The notes: generated from the sequence alone by a model not told the origin. A stretch of DNA of 62,266 nt from Candidatus Kapaibacterium sp. (GCA_025059875.1 JANXCT010000006.1:1-62266); one strand, 5' to 3'. Shown: positions 27,956 to 36,734, counted from the stretch's first letter. Made by a program: numbers and translations.

Positions 27956-29086
27956 ATGGTCATCGGAGTCCCACGTGAAATCAAGCCGGGGGAGAATCGT
28001 GTCGCGCTGACTCCTTCTGGCGTGGAGATCCTCCGTCAGCACGGGCACACGGTCTTGGTAGAACGCAATGCCGGCATTGGCAGTGGCTTTGCAGACGAAG
28101 CGTACCAAGCCGCTGGCGCCACCCTGGTCGAGACGCCACAGGAGATTTACGCTCAAGCGGAGATGGTCGTCAAGGTCAAAGAACCCATCGAGCCAGAGTA
28201 CGAGCTGCTCCGACCGGGTCAGGTCGTCTTCACCTACTTCCATTTCGCTGCCTCGGAGGAGCTCACCCGTGCTGTCCAGCGCAGCCGATGCGTTGCCATC
28301 GCCTATGAGACAGTCCAGCGTGCTGATGGCTCACTTCCTCTCCTCATCCCAATGAGCGAAGTTGCTGGGCGGATGGCACCTCAGGAGGGAGCAAAGTACT
28401 TAGAACGCACGATGGGAGGCCGTGGGATCCTACTCGGCGGAGTACCCGGCACCGAACCGGCAACGGTGGTCATCCTCGGTGGGGGGGTCGTTGGGACGAA
28501 CGCAGCGAAGATTGCTGCCGGTCTGGGAGCTCGGGTTATCATCTTGGATACCAACCTCTACCGCCTGCGCTACCTGGACGACGTCATGCCGCGCAACGTC
28601 ATCACCATGGTCTCCACTCCTGCCAACATCCGACGGGTGATCCGGGAGGCCGACCTCGTCATCGGTGCCGTGCTCATCCCAGGGGCAAAGGCGCCAAAGC
28701 TCATCACCCGAGAGATGCTTGCCGACATGAGGCCTGGCTGCGTCATTGTAGACGTCTCCGTTGACCAAGGGGGCTGTGTCGAAACCTGTCGTCCCACAAC
28801 CCACGACAATCCCATCTATGTTGTGGACGGCATTGTCCACTACTGCGTCGCCAACATGCCAGGGGCTGTACCCGTCACCTCCACTATCGCCCTGACGAAT
28901 GCGACTCTACCCTACATCGTGGAACTTGCCGACAAGGGCTGGGAGGATGCTGTGCGGACGAATCCCGAGCTCCTAGCCGGGCTCAACATCGTTGATGGCG
29001 TCATCACGCACCCGGGCGTTGCAGAGTCCTTCGGGCTTGAGTACGTCGAACCGCTCCGTCTCCTTGGCACAGTCCACACGCCTTAG
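27956..29086 (+). CDS. ald: Alanine dehydrogenase
   Basis: NAD-dependent interconversion of L-alanine with pyruvate and ammonia. 376 residues from ATG 27956 (MVIGVPREIKPGENRVALTP), the canonical family start. R15, K75 and H96 correspond to the substrate-binding and catalytic residues; GGGVVG (175-180) and D198 form the NAD site. MAPQEGAKYLERTMGGRGILLGGVPG is diagnostic against the related transhydrogenase alpha subunit. An upstream in-frame start at 27863 would span the promoter-like element and is rejected. Confidence 0.96.
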   Translation: MVIGVPREIKPGENRVALTPSGVEILRQHGHTVLVERNAGIGSGFADEAYQAAGATLVETPQEIYAQAEMVVKVKEPIEPEYELLRPGQVVFTYFHFAASEELTRAVQRSRCVAIAYETVQRADGSLPLLIPMSEVAGRMAPQEGAKYLERTMGGRGILLGGVPGTEPATVVILGGGVVGTNAAKIAAGLGARVIILDTNLYRLRYLDDVMPRNVITMVSTPANIRRVIREADLVIGAVLIPGAKAPKLITREMLADMRPGCVIVDVSVDQGGCVETCRPTTHDNPIYVVDGIVHYCVANMPGAVPVTSTIALTNATLPYIVELADKGWEDAVRTNPELLAGLNIVDGVITHPGVAESFGLEYVEPLRLLGTVHTP

Positions 29087-29114
29087 GTCGCATCGCAGGA
29101 AAATAGACTTCCTG

Positions 29115-29138
29115 ATAGCCAGCGTCATAGCCAGCGTC
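29115..29138. repeat. 12-bp tandem repeat (ATAGCCAGCGTC x2)
   Basis: Two exact adjacent copies of ATAGCCAGCGTC lie in the 84-nt gap between ald and the FadL-like gene, about 33 nt before the latter's start. Could be chance, an operator, or a slippage site. Confidence 0.6.
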
Positions 29139-29170
29139 TCCATATGTCGGTGTACATTGGGAGCTGAACG

Positions 29171-30583
29171 ATGTGGTGGTTTGCTGTCGTCTACGGCCTA
29201 TGCCTTGTCCCCATCGCCTCCGCGCAATTCGTAGAGGATGCCCTCCGGATGGCACGGCTGGATGGCTACATTACGCCTCGGGCTGGTGGTATTGGGATCG
29301 GTTTCGTAGCGCTCGCTGACGACATCGGCGCCCTCCACTACAACCCTGCTGGGTTGATCCTCCTGCCTGGGTTTGAGATCAGCGGCGGGCTCTTCTTCTC
29401 GCACAATGCTGCCGAGTCGAACTTCCTAGCACAGAAAACTTCTGCAACCTCTAACTCCACCGCCTTGACTCATCTGGGAGCAGCCATGGTCGACCGCTGG
29501 GGCTTAACTCGAGTCGGCATCGCCGTGGCCTATGCAATGGACAACGACTACAAAACTTCATTCCGCTATGCTGCCTTCAACCCCACCAGTAGCATCATCG
29601 CTGCCTGGGCGAGAGAGACCGGTAGTCCGAGAGAAAACTGGGCTTTCCGCCTGTATCTGGCCGACACCATCAACGGGCGGATGTTTACCCCCTTAGAGGA
29701 CAGCCTCTTCCAGGAAGCCTTTGTTCGAGAAAGTGGCGGGCTACACTCGCTGGCAGGGGGCGTAGGGTTTGAGTTAGCCCCCTGGGTCTCCCTGGGATTC
29801 TCGGTTGCCCTGAAGTACGGACGCTTCTCCTATAGCCGCGACTACCGTGAGAGAGACATCCACAACCGCTACAACTGGCTGGACACGGTCCGCTTTACCA
29901 ACGTTGACTTCGACGCCCTCGAGCTGCGCGAGAATCTCACCCAAGAGCTCTCCGGCATCACTGGAGGGCTTGGGTTCCTAGTACGCGTGGGAGAGTCCCT
30001 GCGTGCCGGCGCTGTCGTCCACTTCCCCACGTTCTTCCAAGTTCGTGAACGCTTTGCCCAGCGGGCAACTGCGACTTTCGACAACGGCGACCGTCGGTCC
30101 CTCACTGAGGAAGGACAGAACTCCTACAATGTCCGGACGCCGTTCGTCTTCTCTGGAGCGACCGCGTTCCATCTCTCTTCCATCGGACTCACTTTTACAG
30201 CCGGAGTGGCATTCTCAGACGTCACCCAGCTAGAGTTCACCGATGCCCCATGGGAAGTGCTGGCTCTGAACGACGTCATCTCGCAGCGGCTCGTTGGACA
30301 GACCATCTGGGGAGCGGCCGTGGAGTGGATGCTGCCGCTCGTGCCGTTAACTCTCCGCGCCAGCTACAACAGCATCACCTCTCCGTACGCCCAAGACATC
30401 CCTGGGGCAACGACGGTGATTACTGCGATTGGAGCCGGCCTCTACCTTGCACCCAACATTCGGCTTGACTTCGTCGCGCGCCGACTGGAGCTCTCCGAGC
30501 TCCGGACCAGCTACAGCGCCCAGTCACTCACCCTCACTCGAACTCCGCTAACACTTGCTGCCGGGCTGACGTACCGGTACTGA
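29171..30583 (+). CDS. OmpP1/FadL/TodX-family outer-membrane porin
   Basis: 470 residues. Signal peptide MWWFAVVYGLCLVPIASAQ, then the hatch motif typical of the family: ARLDGYITPRAGGIGIGFVALADDIGALHYNPAGL. Amphipathic beta strands fill the rest and the protein ends in an aromatic residue (LTLAAGLTYRY), as outer-membrane barrels do. FadL relatives take up hydrophobic molecules such as fatty acids or aromatics; the ligand is not predictable. The 3' end overlaps remains of a minus-strand pseudogene. Confidence 0.88.
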   Translation: MWWFAVVYGLCLVPIASAQFVEDALRMARLDGYITPRAGGIGIGFVALADDIGALHYNPAGLILLPGFEISGGLFFSHNAAESNFLAQKTSATSNSTALTHLGAAMVDRWGLTRVGIAVAYAMDNDYKTSFRYAAFNPTSSIIAAWARETGSPRENWAFRLYLADTINGRMFTPLEDSLFQEAFVRESGGLHSLAGGVGFELAPWVSLGFSVALKYGRFSYSRDYRERDIHNRYNWLDTVRFTNVDFDALELRENLTQELSGITGGLGFLVRVGESLRAGAVVHFPTFFQVRERFAQRATATFDNGDRRSLTEEGQNSYNVRTPFVFSGATAFHLSSIGLTFTAGVAFSDVTQLEFTDAPWEVLALNDVISQRLVGQTIWGAAVEWMLPLVPLTLRASYNSITSPYAQDIPGATTVITAIGAGLYLAPNIRLDFVARRLELSELRTSYSAQSLTLTRTPLTLAAGLTYRY

Positions 30584-31002
30584 GTGGTCCTAATCTGCGG
30601 CAGACCCTCAAGCAGCCGTCCTCCCTTGCGGTCTAGCACCTCTATCTGCCAAGCCTCAATCTCGTTGTAGAAGGTGTACTGCCGCACACGCTTGACATGC
30701 CGGTAAATGCCCCGTACCCGTACCCGCTGCCTGTTCTGAAGGCCTTGATGTCCCCAGGCGAAGATGTCCCCAGGCGAAGACATTGACCGAGGCCCCCATC
30801 CTCTTCTAAGCGGAACGTCGTGTACGGGTTACCAGCGCGGGAAACCCGTTCACGGTATTTTGCAATCGTTCCCACGACAGAGACCGACTGCTCATCATAC
30901 AGCTTCCGGGTCCTCCGTCAATTCCCGCAGCGGGAGGTCCCGGGCAGCCGCGGGCACCACGAGTAGGAGAGCCAACAGGTAAACCTTCCAGTTCCACACC
31001 AT
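30511..31002 (-). pseudogene. Exported OB-fold protein, broken by three frameshifts
   Basis: Pieces in successive minus-strand frames make one protein: signal peptide MVWNWKVYLLALLLVVPAAA and RDLPLRELTEDPEA; then YDEQSVSVVGTIAKYRERVS and RAGNPYTTFRLEEDGG; then SVNVFAWGHQGLQNRQRVRV and RGIYRHVKRVRQYTFYNEIE. The layout resembles small exported OB-fold nucleic-acid-binding-like proteins. Lesions: a shift at about 30890-30908, an extra base in a G5 run (30793-30797), and an exact 16-bp tandem duplication at 30748-30779. ATG at 31002 is 9 nt after the carbonic anhydrase stop, so it was the last gene of the ctpA operon. The nominal end overlaps the porin gene; the original end was probably near 30590. 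Confidence 0.75.
30748..30779. repeat. 16-bp exact tandem duplication inside OB-fold pseudogene
   Basis: ATGTCCCCAGGCGAAG occurs twice head-to-tail (30748-30763 and 30764-30779). Removing one copy restores reading of VNVFAWGHQGLQNRQ, so the duplication is secondary. Confidence 0.9.
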
Positions 31003-31011
31003 TCGGTTCCC

Positions 31012-31595
31012 TCAGGACTGTTGGACATGACCACCCGCAACTCCAGCGAAGTATGCCCGGTACCGCCGGGCACACTCCACGTAGTGCTCTGCAGACTCCT
31101 CAATCCGATGCCGCTCCTCTTCCATCAGCTCCCGGACGACACGAGCAAGGACACCCGCTACCAGCACCCCCGGCGGGACCTCTTGCCGTTCCCGGACGAC
31201 GGAGCCCGCCGCTACGATGCTGTACGTCCCAATGCGCGCTCCATCTAAGTAAGACGCAGGCCCCCATGCCGATGAGGCAGCAGTCCTCAACTTCTGCACC
31301 ATGGACGATAGCACGATGTCCGATGGTAACACGGTTCCCGATTCGAAGTGGATACCGACCGTGCGTGACATGCAGGAGGCACAGGTCCTGGATGTTCGTC
31401 TCAGCTCCAATCCAGATGCTGTGGACATCGCCACGGACGACGGTGTTGAACCACACCGACGAACGGTCGCCGATGTGGACATCCCCGATGATGCATACCC
31501 CTGTGGCTAGCCAAACACCAAACAGTCGGTGCTATCCTCGGGACTTTCCCCTCCCACGGAAGCACTATTGCCCACTGGAACTGCGGTTCGGTCAT
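31012..31595 (-). pseudogene. Gamma-class carbonic anhydrase-like protein, two frameshifts
   Basis: Left-handed beta-helix hexapeptide protein of the YrdA/gamma-carbonic anhydrase family spread over three frames. Frame 1 from ATG 31595: WEGKVPRIAPT. Frame 2: GVWLATGVCIIGDVHIGDRS, SVWFNTVVRGDVHSIWIG, AETNIQDLCLLHVTHGRYP, RVTIGHRAIVHGAEVEDCCLIG. Frame 3: YLDGARIGTYSIVAAGSVV to the stop at 31012. The three zinc-ligand His positions (LLH, IGH, VHG) are intact. Shifts lie at about 31519-31530 and 31241-31255 (CTTACTTAGAT has one base extra). The start overlaps the kinase stop as ATGA, showing it was a coupled operon gene. Recent decay or sequence error. Confidence 0.82.
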
Positions 31596-32524
31596 TCCTC
31601 CTCCAGCAGTCGCTGTCCCATCGCTAGAGCACCATCTAGCGGCGTTCCCTGGGGAGGCTGAAGGCGGTACCCTGCTATCCGCTGGAAGCGCTCGCGGAAG
31701 AGCCGGGCCAGGAGCGTATGGTTCTCCAGCATCCCTCCGAGCAAAGCCAGCGAGATTGGTCGCTCAGCGAAGGCTTGTCGCAGAGGGAGGAGTAGCTCCA
31801 CTAAATGGTCAGCCGCTCGCTCCAGAATTCCGTAGCAGACCTCATCCCCCTCCTCGGCGCAGGACATCACCAACGGAGTCAGCGTCGGGTAATCGAACAG
31901 ACGCTCGTTGTAGGCAGCTACAATCGTGCGCGGCTGCTCGAGGCGGATAGAGGGATAGAGCTGCGCTAACCGCTCTGCCAGTCGCGTTGGGCGTCCGCGG
32001 CCATCCAAGGCACGAACGATGGCCGTTAGCCCCTCACGCCCGATCCAGGCGCCGCTACCTTCGTCGTCGAGTTCAATCCCCCACCCACCACAGCGGACCA
32101 AGTTACCTTCAGCCGTCCGCCCAATGGCAATCGTGCCCGTCCCAGCGATGAGCACGACCCCTGGTTGCCCGCCGAAGGCCCCCTCGACAGCGATCTCCGC
32201 ATCACTGACGACCTTCAGCTCGCCGAGCGGCAGCCGTCGTTCGCGTGCCATCCATCGCAGGACCTGCTCCACTCGTTGCTGCTCCTCCGGCAACCAAACC
32301 CCAGCGATACCTGCAACGACGGCATCGTAACCGGCAACGTCGAGCTGTTCCCGCAGCTCATTGAGGGCATTCACTAGCCGCTCGCAGGCCTCCCCAATCC
32401 CAACGGCACTAATCCGGACCGTTCCGACCTCAAGAGTGGCTCTGCGTTCTCCATCAGTCGCCACAACACGTGTCCGCGACCCCCCACCATCAATTCCCGC
32501 AATGATAGCACGGCTGCGCGTCAC
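31592..32524 (-). CDS. BadF/BadG/BcrA/BcrD-type kinase (GlcNAc kinase-like)
   Basis: 310 residues. ASKHA-fold ATPase: phosphate-1 loop AGIDGGGSRTRVVA, phosphate-2 VVLIAGTGTIAIGR, adenosine site ISLALLGGMLEN. The single-domain architecture without a Cys motif points to N-acetylglucosamine/glucosamine kinase relatives rather than benzoyl-CoA reductase activators. Start chosen at GTG 32524, whose GTGA overlaps the stop of the DUF3108 gene, with GGAAAGG upstream; an ATG at 32560 would add 12 residues inside the previous gene. Confidence 0.85.
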   Translation of the reverse strand: MTRSRAIIAGIDGGGSRTRVVATDGERRATLEVGTVRISAVGIGEACERLVNALNELREQLDVAGYDAVVAGIAGVWLPEEQQRVEQVLRWMARERRLPLGELKVVSDAEIAVEGAFGGQPGVVLIAGTGTIAIGRTAEGNLVRCGGWGIELDDEGSGAWIGREGLTAIVRALDGRGRPTRLAERLAQLYPSIRLEQPRTIVAAYNERLFDYPTLTPLVMSCAEEGDEVCYGILERAADHLVELLLPLRQAFAERPISLALLGGMLENHTLLARLFRERFQRIAGYRLQPPQGTPLDGALAMGQRLLEEE

Positions 32525-33303
32525 TGAGCCTTTCCGACGTGTACCTCCGGTGGCCGCCATCCCTGCCGCCTCCAGCGGACGAGCTCTATGGTGATGCTCC
32601 CAAGGTAGACCCGCATCTTCGCCCGGATCGGTACCCGTGCCTCGTCATCGCTGAACCATCCTTCAAACGCCCCAGTCAAGCCATAGATGCCTGTCCAGTT
32701 CGCTACGCCACGAAAATACACCGTCTGCACTGGATGAGGCAGGGCCGAAATCCGCACAGGCTCGCGGCGCCCTACGAAGTGGATGACTGTAGCCGCCGTA
32801 TCCCCTGCCACAACCGTAGGAAAGCGATAGCTCTTACCCGAGAAGACGAAGCGCCGGGCCGCGAACAGCAGCGAGAGCCCATCGTTCATTCGTGCTCGGA
32901 GCAGATACGTGCGGGCTAAAACCTGCCGCCCGTTCTCCCACTCCTCTACATAGATGAGGCGCCGTCGGTAGTCAAACTCTGCCTTCCCATGCTTCTCCTC
33001 ATTGCCCTGCCTCGCCCAGCCCTCAAAGCGGTACGAGAAGGCAGCTGAAGTGTCCAACCAGCTTCGGAACTCCGAGCGCAGGCTCAAGAAGGGGATACTG
33101 GGGTACGACTCCATGTACGCCACAGCCCTGACAACTGGTCGATCACCGAGGGACTCTGTACCCTGCGTAACGATCCGGATCCTGCCCAAAGGGATGCTCA
33201 GGTAAGAGACCTCGTACTCCAGCTCCTCGTCCAACTGTAGCAGCTGGGCTGAGACAGAGTTGAATAGACAGACTATTGCCGCCACTACGGCGCAGTGCTG
33301 CAT
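32521..33303 (-). CDS. DUF3108-family exported protein
   Basis: 260 residues. Signal peptide MQHCAVVAAIVCLFNSVSA then the DUF3108 pattern: LEYEVSYLSIPLGRIRIVTQG, YRFEGWARQGNEEKHGKAEFDY, DGLSLLFAARRF, and AFEGWFSDDEARVPIRAKMRVYLGSITIEL. The family forms a beta-rich periplasmic or outer-membrane-associated fold of unknown role. Lies 18 nt after ctpA and overlaps the kinase start. Confidence 0.85.
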   Translation of the reverse strand: MQHCAVVAAIVCLFNSVSAQLLQLDEELEYEVSYLSIPLGRIRIVTQGTESLGDRPVVRAVAYMESYPSIPFLSLRSEFRSWLDTSAAFSYRFEGWARQGNEEKHGKAEFDYRRRLIYVEEWENGRQVLARTYLLRARMNDGLSLLFAARRFVFSGKSYRFPTVVAGDTAATVIHFVGRREPVRISALPHPVQTVYFRGVANWTGIYGLTGAFEGWFSDDEARVPIRAKMRVYLGSITIELVRWRRQGWRPPEVHVGKAQ

Positions 33304-33321
33304 CCACAGGTTATCGCCACT

Positions 33322-34959
33322 CTACTGCAGTCGTGCGATCCGGATTGCCTCCGGAAAGAGCTCTAGCGCCTTCTGCGCCTGGCGGTCAACTTGGAGCATA
33401 ACCGCCGCAAAGGCGTTGTTCCCCCAGATAGCCCGTGCGATCTGGGCCTTGATGACGTGCTCAATGTAAGCGGCATCCGTACGGAAGTGCTCTTCGTCCC
33501 ATTTGATACCTTGCTCGCGAGCATGCCCACGCAGCCGGTCTATGACGGTCGAAGGCAAGCGGAAGTCACGCACGAATGCCCAGTAGTTTGCACCATACTG
33601 TCGCTCCAGCGCCGCCCGATGGTTTGCCAAGTACTCCTCGGCCACCTTCCAGAACAGCCCATGGCGGCGCAGCTCTACCGACAGCGGTGTTACCGTATCG
33701 GAGCGGATGATGTAGTCCGGAGTGATACCACCGCCTCCTAGTACCTTTCGGCCATGGAGGGTCTTGAACACAGGGCGAGTCGTATCCTCGCGAGAACTCT
33801 CCTTATGCGCGAAGTTCTCACCCTCCTCGGACAGCTCCTCTTGATCAGCAACGTACTGTTGACGACTCTTCCCCTTGTATGGGCGCTGGATCATGCGGCC
33901 GGAAGGGGTGTAGTAGAACGACACCGTTACCCGCAGTCCAGCACCATCTGGCAGCTCGTACTGTCGCTGTACGGACCCCTTTCCAAAGGTCGTCTCGCCG
34001 ACGATCAGTCCGCGGTCTAAGTCCTGCACAGCTCCGCTGACGATCTCACTAGCGGAAGCCGAAGCCCGGTTGACCAACACAATGAGGGGCATCCGCTCAT
34101 ACGGCTGGCCATCACGAGAATAGTAGTCCTCGTTGAACTCCGGTACGCGCCCACGCGTATAGACAATCCGGTGGCCGCCTGGGACGAACTCGTCTGCTAT
34201 TCGAATCGCCTGGTCCATAAAGCCGCCAGGATTGCCGCGTAGGTCTAGTATGAGTTTGCGCATCCCTGCAGCCTGAAGGCGTTGGAGGGCTTCACGAAAC
34301 TCTTGGTACGTAGTGGCGGAGAAGCGGTTGATTCGAATGTAGCCGATGTCCGTCCCTTCTATGACGAAGGCTGCATCCACGCTGTAGATCGGAATGCGGT
34401 CCCGCGTAATGGTGAACTCTAGGATCTCCTTCATCCCCGCCCGTCGAATTCCAACTCGGACGACGGTCCCCTTCGGTCCTCGGAGGCGACGTGGGACTTC
34501 ACTGCGCGAGAGTCCTACAGCATTCTGCCCGTCAATGGTGACAATCTTATCCCCCGCTTGGATCCCCAGCGCCTCGGCTGGACCTCCTGCAATCGGAGCA
34601 ATAACGGTAATGGTGTCGTTGATGACGTCGAACTCTATCCCAATGCCCTCGAAGCTACCGCGGAAATCTTCCTCCACGCGCTGCATTTCGCTAACGGGGA
34701 TGTAGACTGAGTGGGGGTCTAGGCTATCCAGCATCCCTTTGATAGCCGCCTCCACTAAGCGCTGCGAGTCTACCTCCTCCACGTAGTTGCGGTAGATGTA
34801 GTTGAGAGCATCGCTGAACTTCCGGAGCTGCTCGTAGACGTTGTCAACGGAGAGGAGCGGGCGGCTCCACCAAACCCCGATCACAATCCCCAAGAAGACC
34901 AGGGCAACAGCCCCCAAGAGCTGACGACGGAGGGAACCCATCCAATGCACTCGCCACAT
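33322..34959 (-). CDS. Carboxyl-terminal processing peptidase (S41, CtpA-like)
   Basis: 545 residues. Single N-terminal membrane anchor (about 11-30), then cap domain, PDZ domain (GIGIEFDVINDTITVIAPIAGGPAEALGI, about 105-185) and the S41 core. The catalytic dyad is Ser302 in SASASE and Lys327 in TFGKGSVQ, 25 residues apart as in the plant D1 peptidase. A 170-residue C-terminal extension after the core follows the GGGITPD motif, common in Bacteroidota homologues. Acts in the periplasm on C-termini of envelope proteins. First gene of a five-gene operon; alternative start at 34941. Confidence 0.95.
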   Translation of the reverse strand: MWRVHWMGSLRRQLLGAVALVFLGIVIGVWWSRPLLSVDNVYEQLRKFSDALNYIYRNYVEEVDSQRLVEAAIKGMLDSLDPHSVYIPVSEMQRVEEDFRGSFEGIGIEFDVINDTITVIAPIAGGPAEALGIQAGDKIVTIDGQNAVGLSRSEVPRRLRGPKGTVVRVGIRRAGMKEILEFTITRDRIPIYSVDAAFVIEGTDIGYIRINRFSATTYQEFREALQRLQAAGMRKLILDLRGNPGGFMDQAIRIADEFVPGGHRIVYTRGRVPEFNEDYYSRDGQPYERMPLIVLVNRASASASEIVSGAVQDLDRGLIVGETTFGKGSVQRQYELPDGAGLRVTVSFYYTPSGRMIQRPYKGKSRQQYVADQEELSEEGENFAHKESSREDTTRPVFKTLHGRKVLGGGGITPDYIIRSDTVTPLSVELRRHGLFWKVAEEYLANHRAALERQYGANYWAFVRDFRLPSTVIDRLRGHAREQGIKWDEEHFRTDAAYIEHVIKAQIARAIWGNNAFAAVMLQVDRQAQKALELFPEAIRIARLQ

Positions 34960-35031
34960 GCTACGACTATGCGCCAGTGACGAACGAGGCTGCCGTCACA
35001 GTGTCATCTCCGCCTCGCAGCTGAAGTGTTG

Positions 35032-35049
35032 CGTAACACGACCGTAACA
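35032..35049 (+). promoter_or_regulatory. Direct repeat CGTAACA-4-CGTAACA, Pho-box-like
   Basis: Two exact 7-mers CGTAACA (35032-35038 and 35043-35049) are separated by 4 bp, an 11-bp period placing both on the same DNA face. They lie 34-51 bp before the TATTTTCG element of the alkaline phosphatase gene. The spacing equals that of PhoB boxes, and the core resembles the TTAACA repeats bound by B. subtilis PhoP. Function is inference. Confidence 0.4.
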
Positions 35050-35082
35050 GCACTCAGACCCAGGCGGGGCAGCAGACTCTAC

Positions 35083-35090
35083 TATTTTCG
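35083..35090 (+). promoter_or_regulatory. Variant TAnnTTTG-like element (TATTTTCG) before pafA-like gene
   Basis: Plus strand reads ACTATTTTCGCACTCC, 28 nt before the phosphatase ATG. One mismatch to TAnnTTTG, at the third T, as might be expected for an activator-dependent promoter. Confidence 0.4.
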
Positions 35091-35117
35091 CACTCCCGAC
35101 AGCTAGCCATCTCCAGA

Positions 35118-36734
35118 ATGCTGCGCCTCCTCTTTTGCGTCGTAGTAGCTGCTATCCTAGCCGGGAGCAGAGGAGTCGGAGCTGGGCCGACGCCACGACT
35201 CGTCGTCGTCCTAGTCTTCGACCAAATGCGAGGTGACTACCTATGGCGTTGGCAGCCTCTGTGGAGTTCAGGCTTCAAGAGGCTCCTCTCTGAAGGCTTC
35301 TGGTACCGCAACTGCCTCATCCAGCACGGTGCCACCGTCACGTGCGCTGGACACGCGACACTGGCCACAGGGGCTCCCCCTAGCCAGCACGGCATCAGTG
35401 GCAACACACTCGTCACTGACTGCTGTCCGCGCCGCCTCGTTGGTTGCGCTGCAGACACTTCAGGCCTTCCCTCCACGATGTGGCTACGCCTCCCCACATT
35501 AGGAGATGCCCTGCGAGAGCGGTTCCCACAGGCTAAGGTTATTTCTCTCTCGCACAAGGCACGTGCAGCCCTCATGATGGGTGGTCACTCCCCCACGGCC
35601 GTGCTCTGGCTCGACCCTGAGCAGGACGGCTTAGTTACCTCCCCAACGCAAGCTCCACCAGCATGGCTCTCAGAATGGAATCGTCGCCATTCTGCATGGC
35701 AGTACGCTGGCAGGGTCTGGGAGCCGCTCCTGCCGGCTTCCTTTGCACCGATTGACTCCGTGCCCTGGGAAGCACGTTTCCCAGAAGGCTCCTCTGCATT
35801 CCCCCACCGGCTACCAGACACCACCAAGGCCTTCTGGGACGCCTTCCTCCTCTCCCCGTTCTCCGTCGCGTGGCTCATGGATGCAGCTCGCACTGCGATT
35901 CACTCTGAAGCTCTTGGCCGCGACTCCATCCCGGACATCCTCTGGGTCAGCATCTCCACCACAGACATCGTTGGCCACTACTTCGGACCGGAGAGCCGGG
36001 AGCTCCTGGAGCTCTACCTGAGCTGTGACCAAATCCTGGGCGAATTCCTCCAGTTCCTCGACGACTCCATCGGGCGTTCGCACTACGTCGTTGTAGTGAC
36101 CTCTGACCACGGTGTTGCCCCTGTGCCGGAGATGCTCCTCCAGGCCGGACCAGGAGCCTATCCGGGGATTGACGCTGGCCGCATCAGTACTGAGGAGCTC
36201 GCTCTCTTCCTCCACCGACGCCTCATTGCCAGTTTCGGCAGCCAAGCAGGGTTACACTGGTTCATCCTGGAACCGCCGATTATGCTCCTCAACCGGGAGC
36301 TCATCCGCCAGAGTCAGCACGAGCCTGAGGTCGTTCTGGACAGCCTTGTACGCTGGTTACGTGAATATGAGGGGATCGGTATTGTGCTCCGAGCGTCGGA
36401 GCTACGGCAGCCCCCTGCCGACCGTGTTGCCGACACACTCTATACCCTCCTGCAACGCTCCTTCCCGCCGAGAAATGCTGGGGATATCCTCCTCTACCCG
36501 CGCCCTTTCTGGATCTTCGGCACTGACGTCCCAGCAACTCACGGAACGCCGTACGAGTACGACCGATTCATCCCTCTAGTCTTCTTCGGTGCCGGCATTC
36601 CTTGCGGTAGTTCCACCGAGCCGACGACGCCGGAAGACGTCGCTCCAACGCTTGCCGCACTGCTCCAAATTCGGCTACCCACGGCAACGGGCCGAGCACT
36701 GCCTCACGTCCTGGGTTCACCCACAACTCACTGA
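35118..36734 (+). CDS. PafA-like alkaline phosphatase
   Basis: 538 residues with signal peptide (MLRLLFCVVVAAILAGSRGVGA). Alkaline phosphatase superfamily: metal ligand D35 in LVFDQMRGD, nucleophile Thr75 in ATVTCAGHATLATG (PafA and NPP enzymes use Thr instead of Ser), TDIVGHYFGP and TSDHGVAP for the two-zinc site. AGHATLATGAPPSQHGISGN is typical of PafA monoesterases. Exported, probably periplasmic. Upstream has a Pho-box-like repeat. Its stop overlaps the convergent redoxin gene by 7 nt. Confidence 0.9.
   Translation: MLRLLFCVVVAAILAGSRGVGAGPTPRLVVVLVFDQMRGDYLWRWQPLWSSGFKRLLSEGFWYRNCLIQHGATVTCAGHATLATGAPPSQHGISGNTLVTDCCPRRLVGCAADTSGLPSTMWLRLPTLGDALRERFPQAKVISLSHKARAALMMGGHSPTAVLWLDPEQDGLVTSPTQAPPAWLSEWNRRHSAWQYAGRVWEPLLPASFAPIDSVPWEARFPEGSSAFPHRLPDTTKAFWDAFLLSPFSVAWLMDAARTAIHSEALGRDSIPDILWVSISTTDIVGHYFGPESRELLELYLSCDQILGEFLQFLDDSIGRSHYVVVVTSDHGVAPVPEMLLQAGPGAYPGIDAGRISTEELALFLHRRLIASFGSQAGLHWFILEPPIMLLNRELIRQSQHEPEVVLDSLVRWLREYEGIGIVLRASELRQPPADRVADTLYTLLQRSFPPRNAGDILLYPRPFWIFGTDVPATHGTPYEYDRFIPLVFFGAGIPCGSSTEPTTPEDVAPTLAALLQIRLPTATGRALPHVLGSPTTH

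Noticed and set aside
31012-31482. The 156-codon frame from 31482 as an independent gene
   Set aside because: Its first 75 residues are out of frame with the gamma-carbonic anhydrase homology; only its C-terminal part is real protein, and the full gene is rebuilt over three frames.
31592-32560. ATG at 32560 as start of the BadF-type kinase
   Set aside because: It would lie 40 nt inside the DUF3108 gene and add a non-conserved tail; the GTG at 32524 forms a GTGA overlap and has GGAAAGG upstream.
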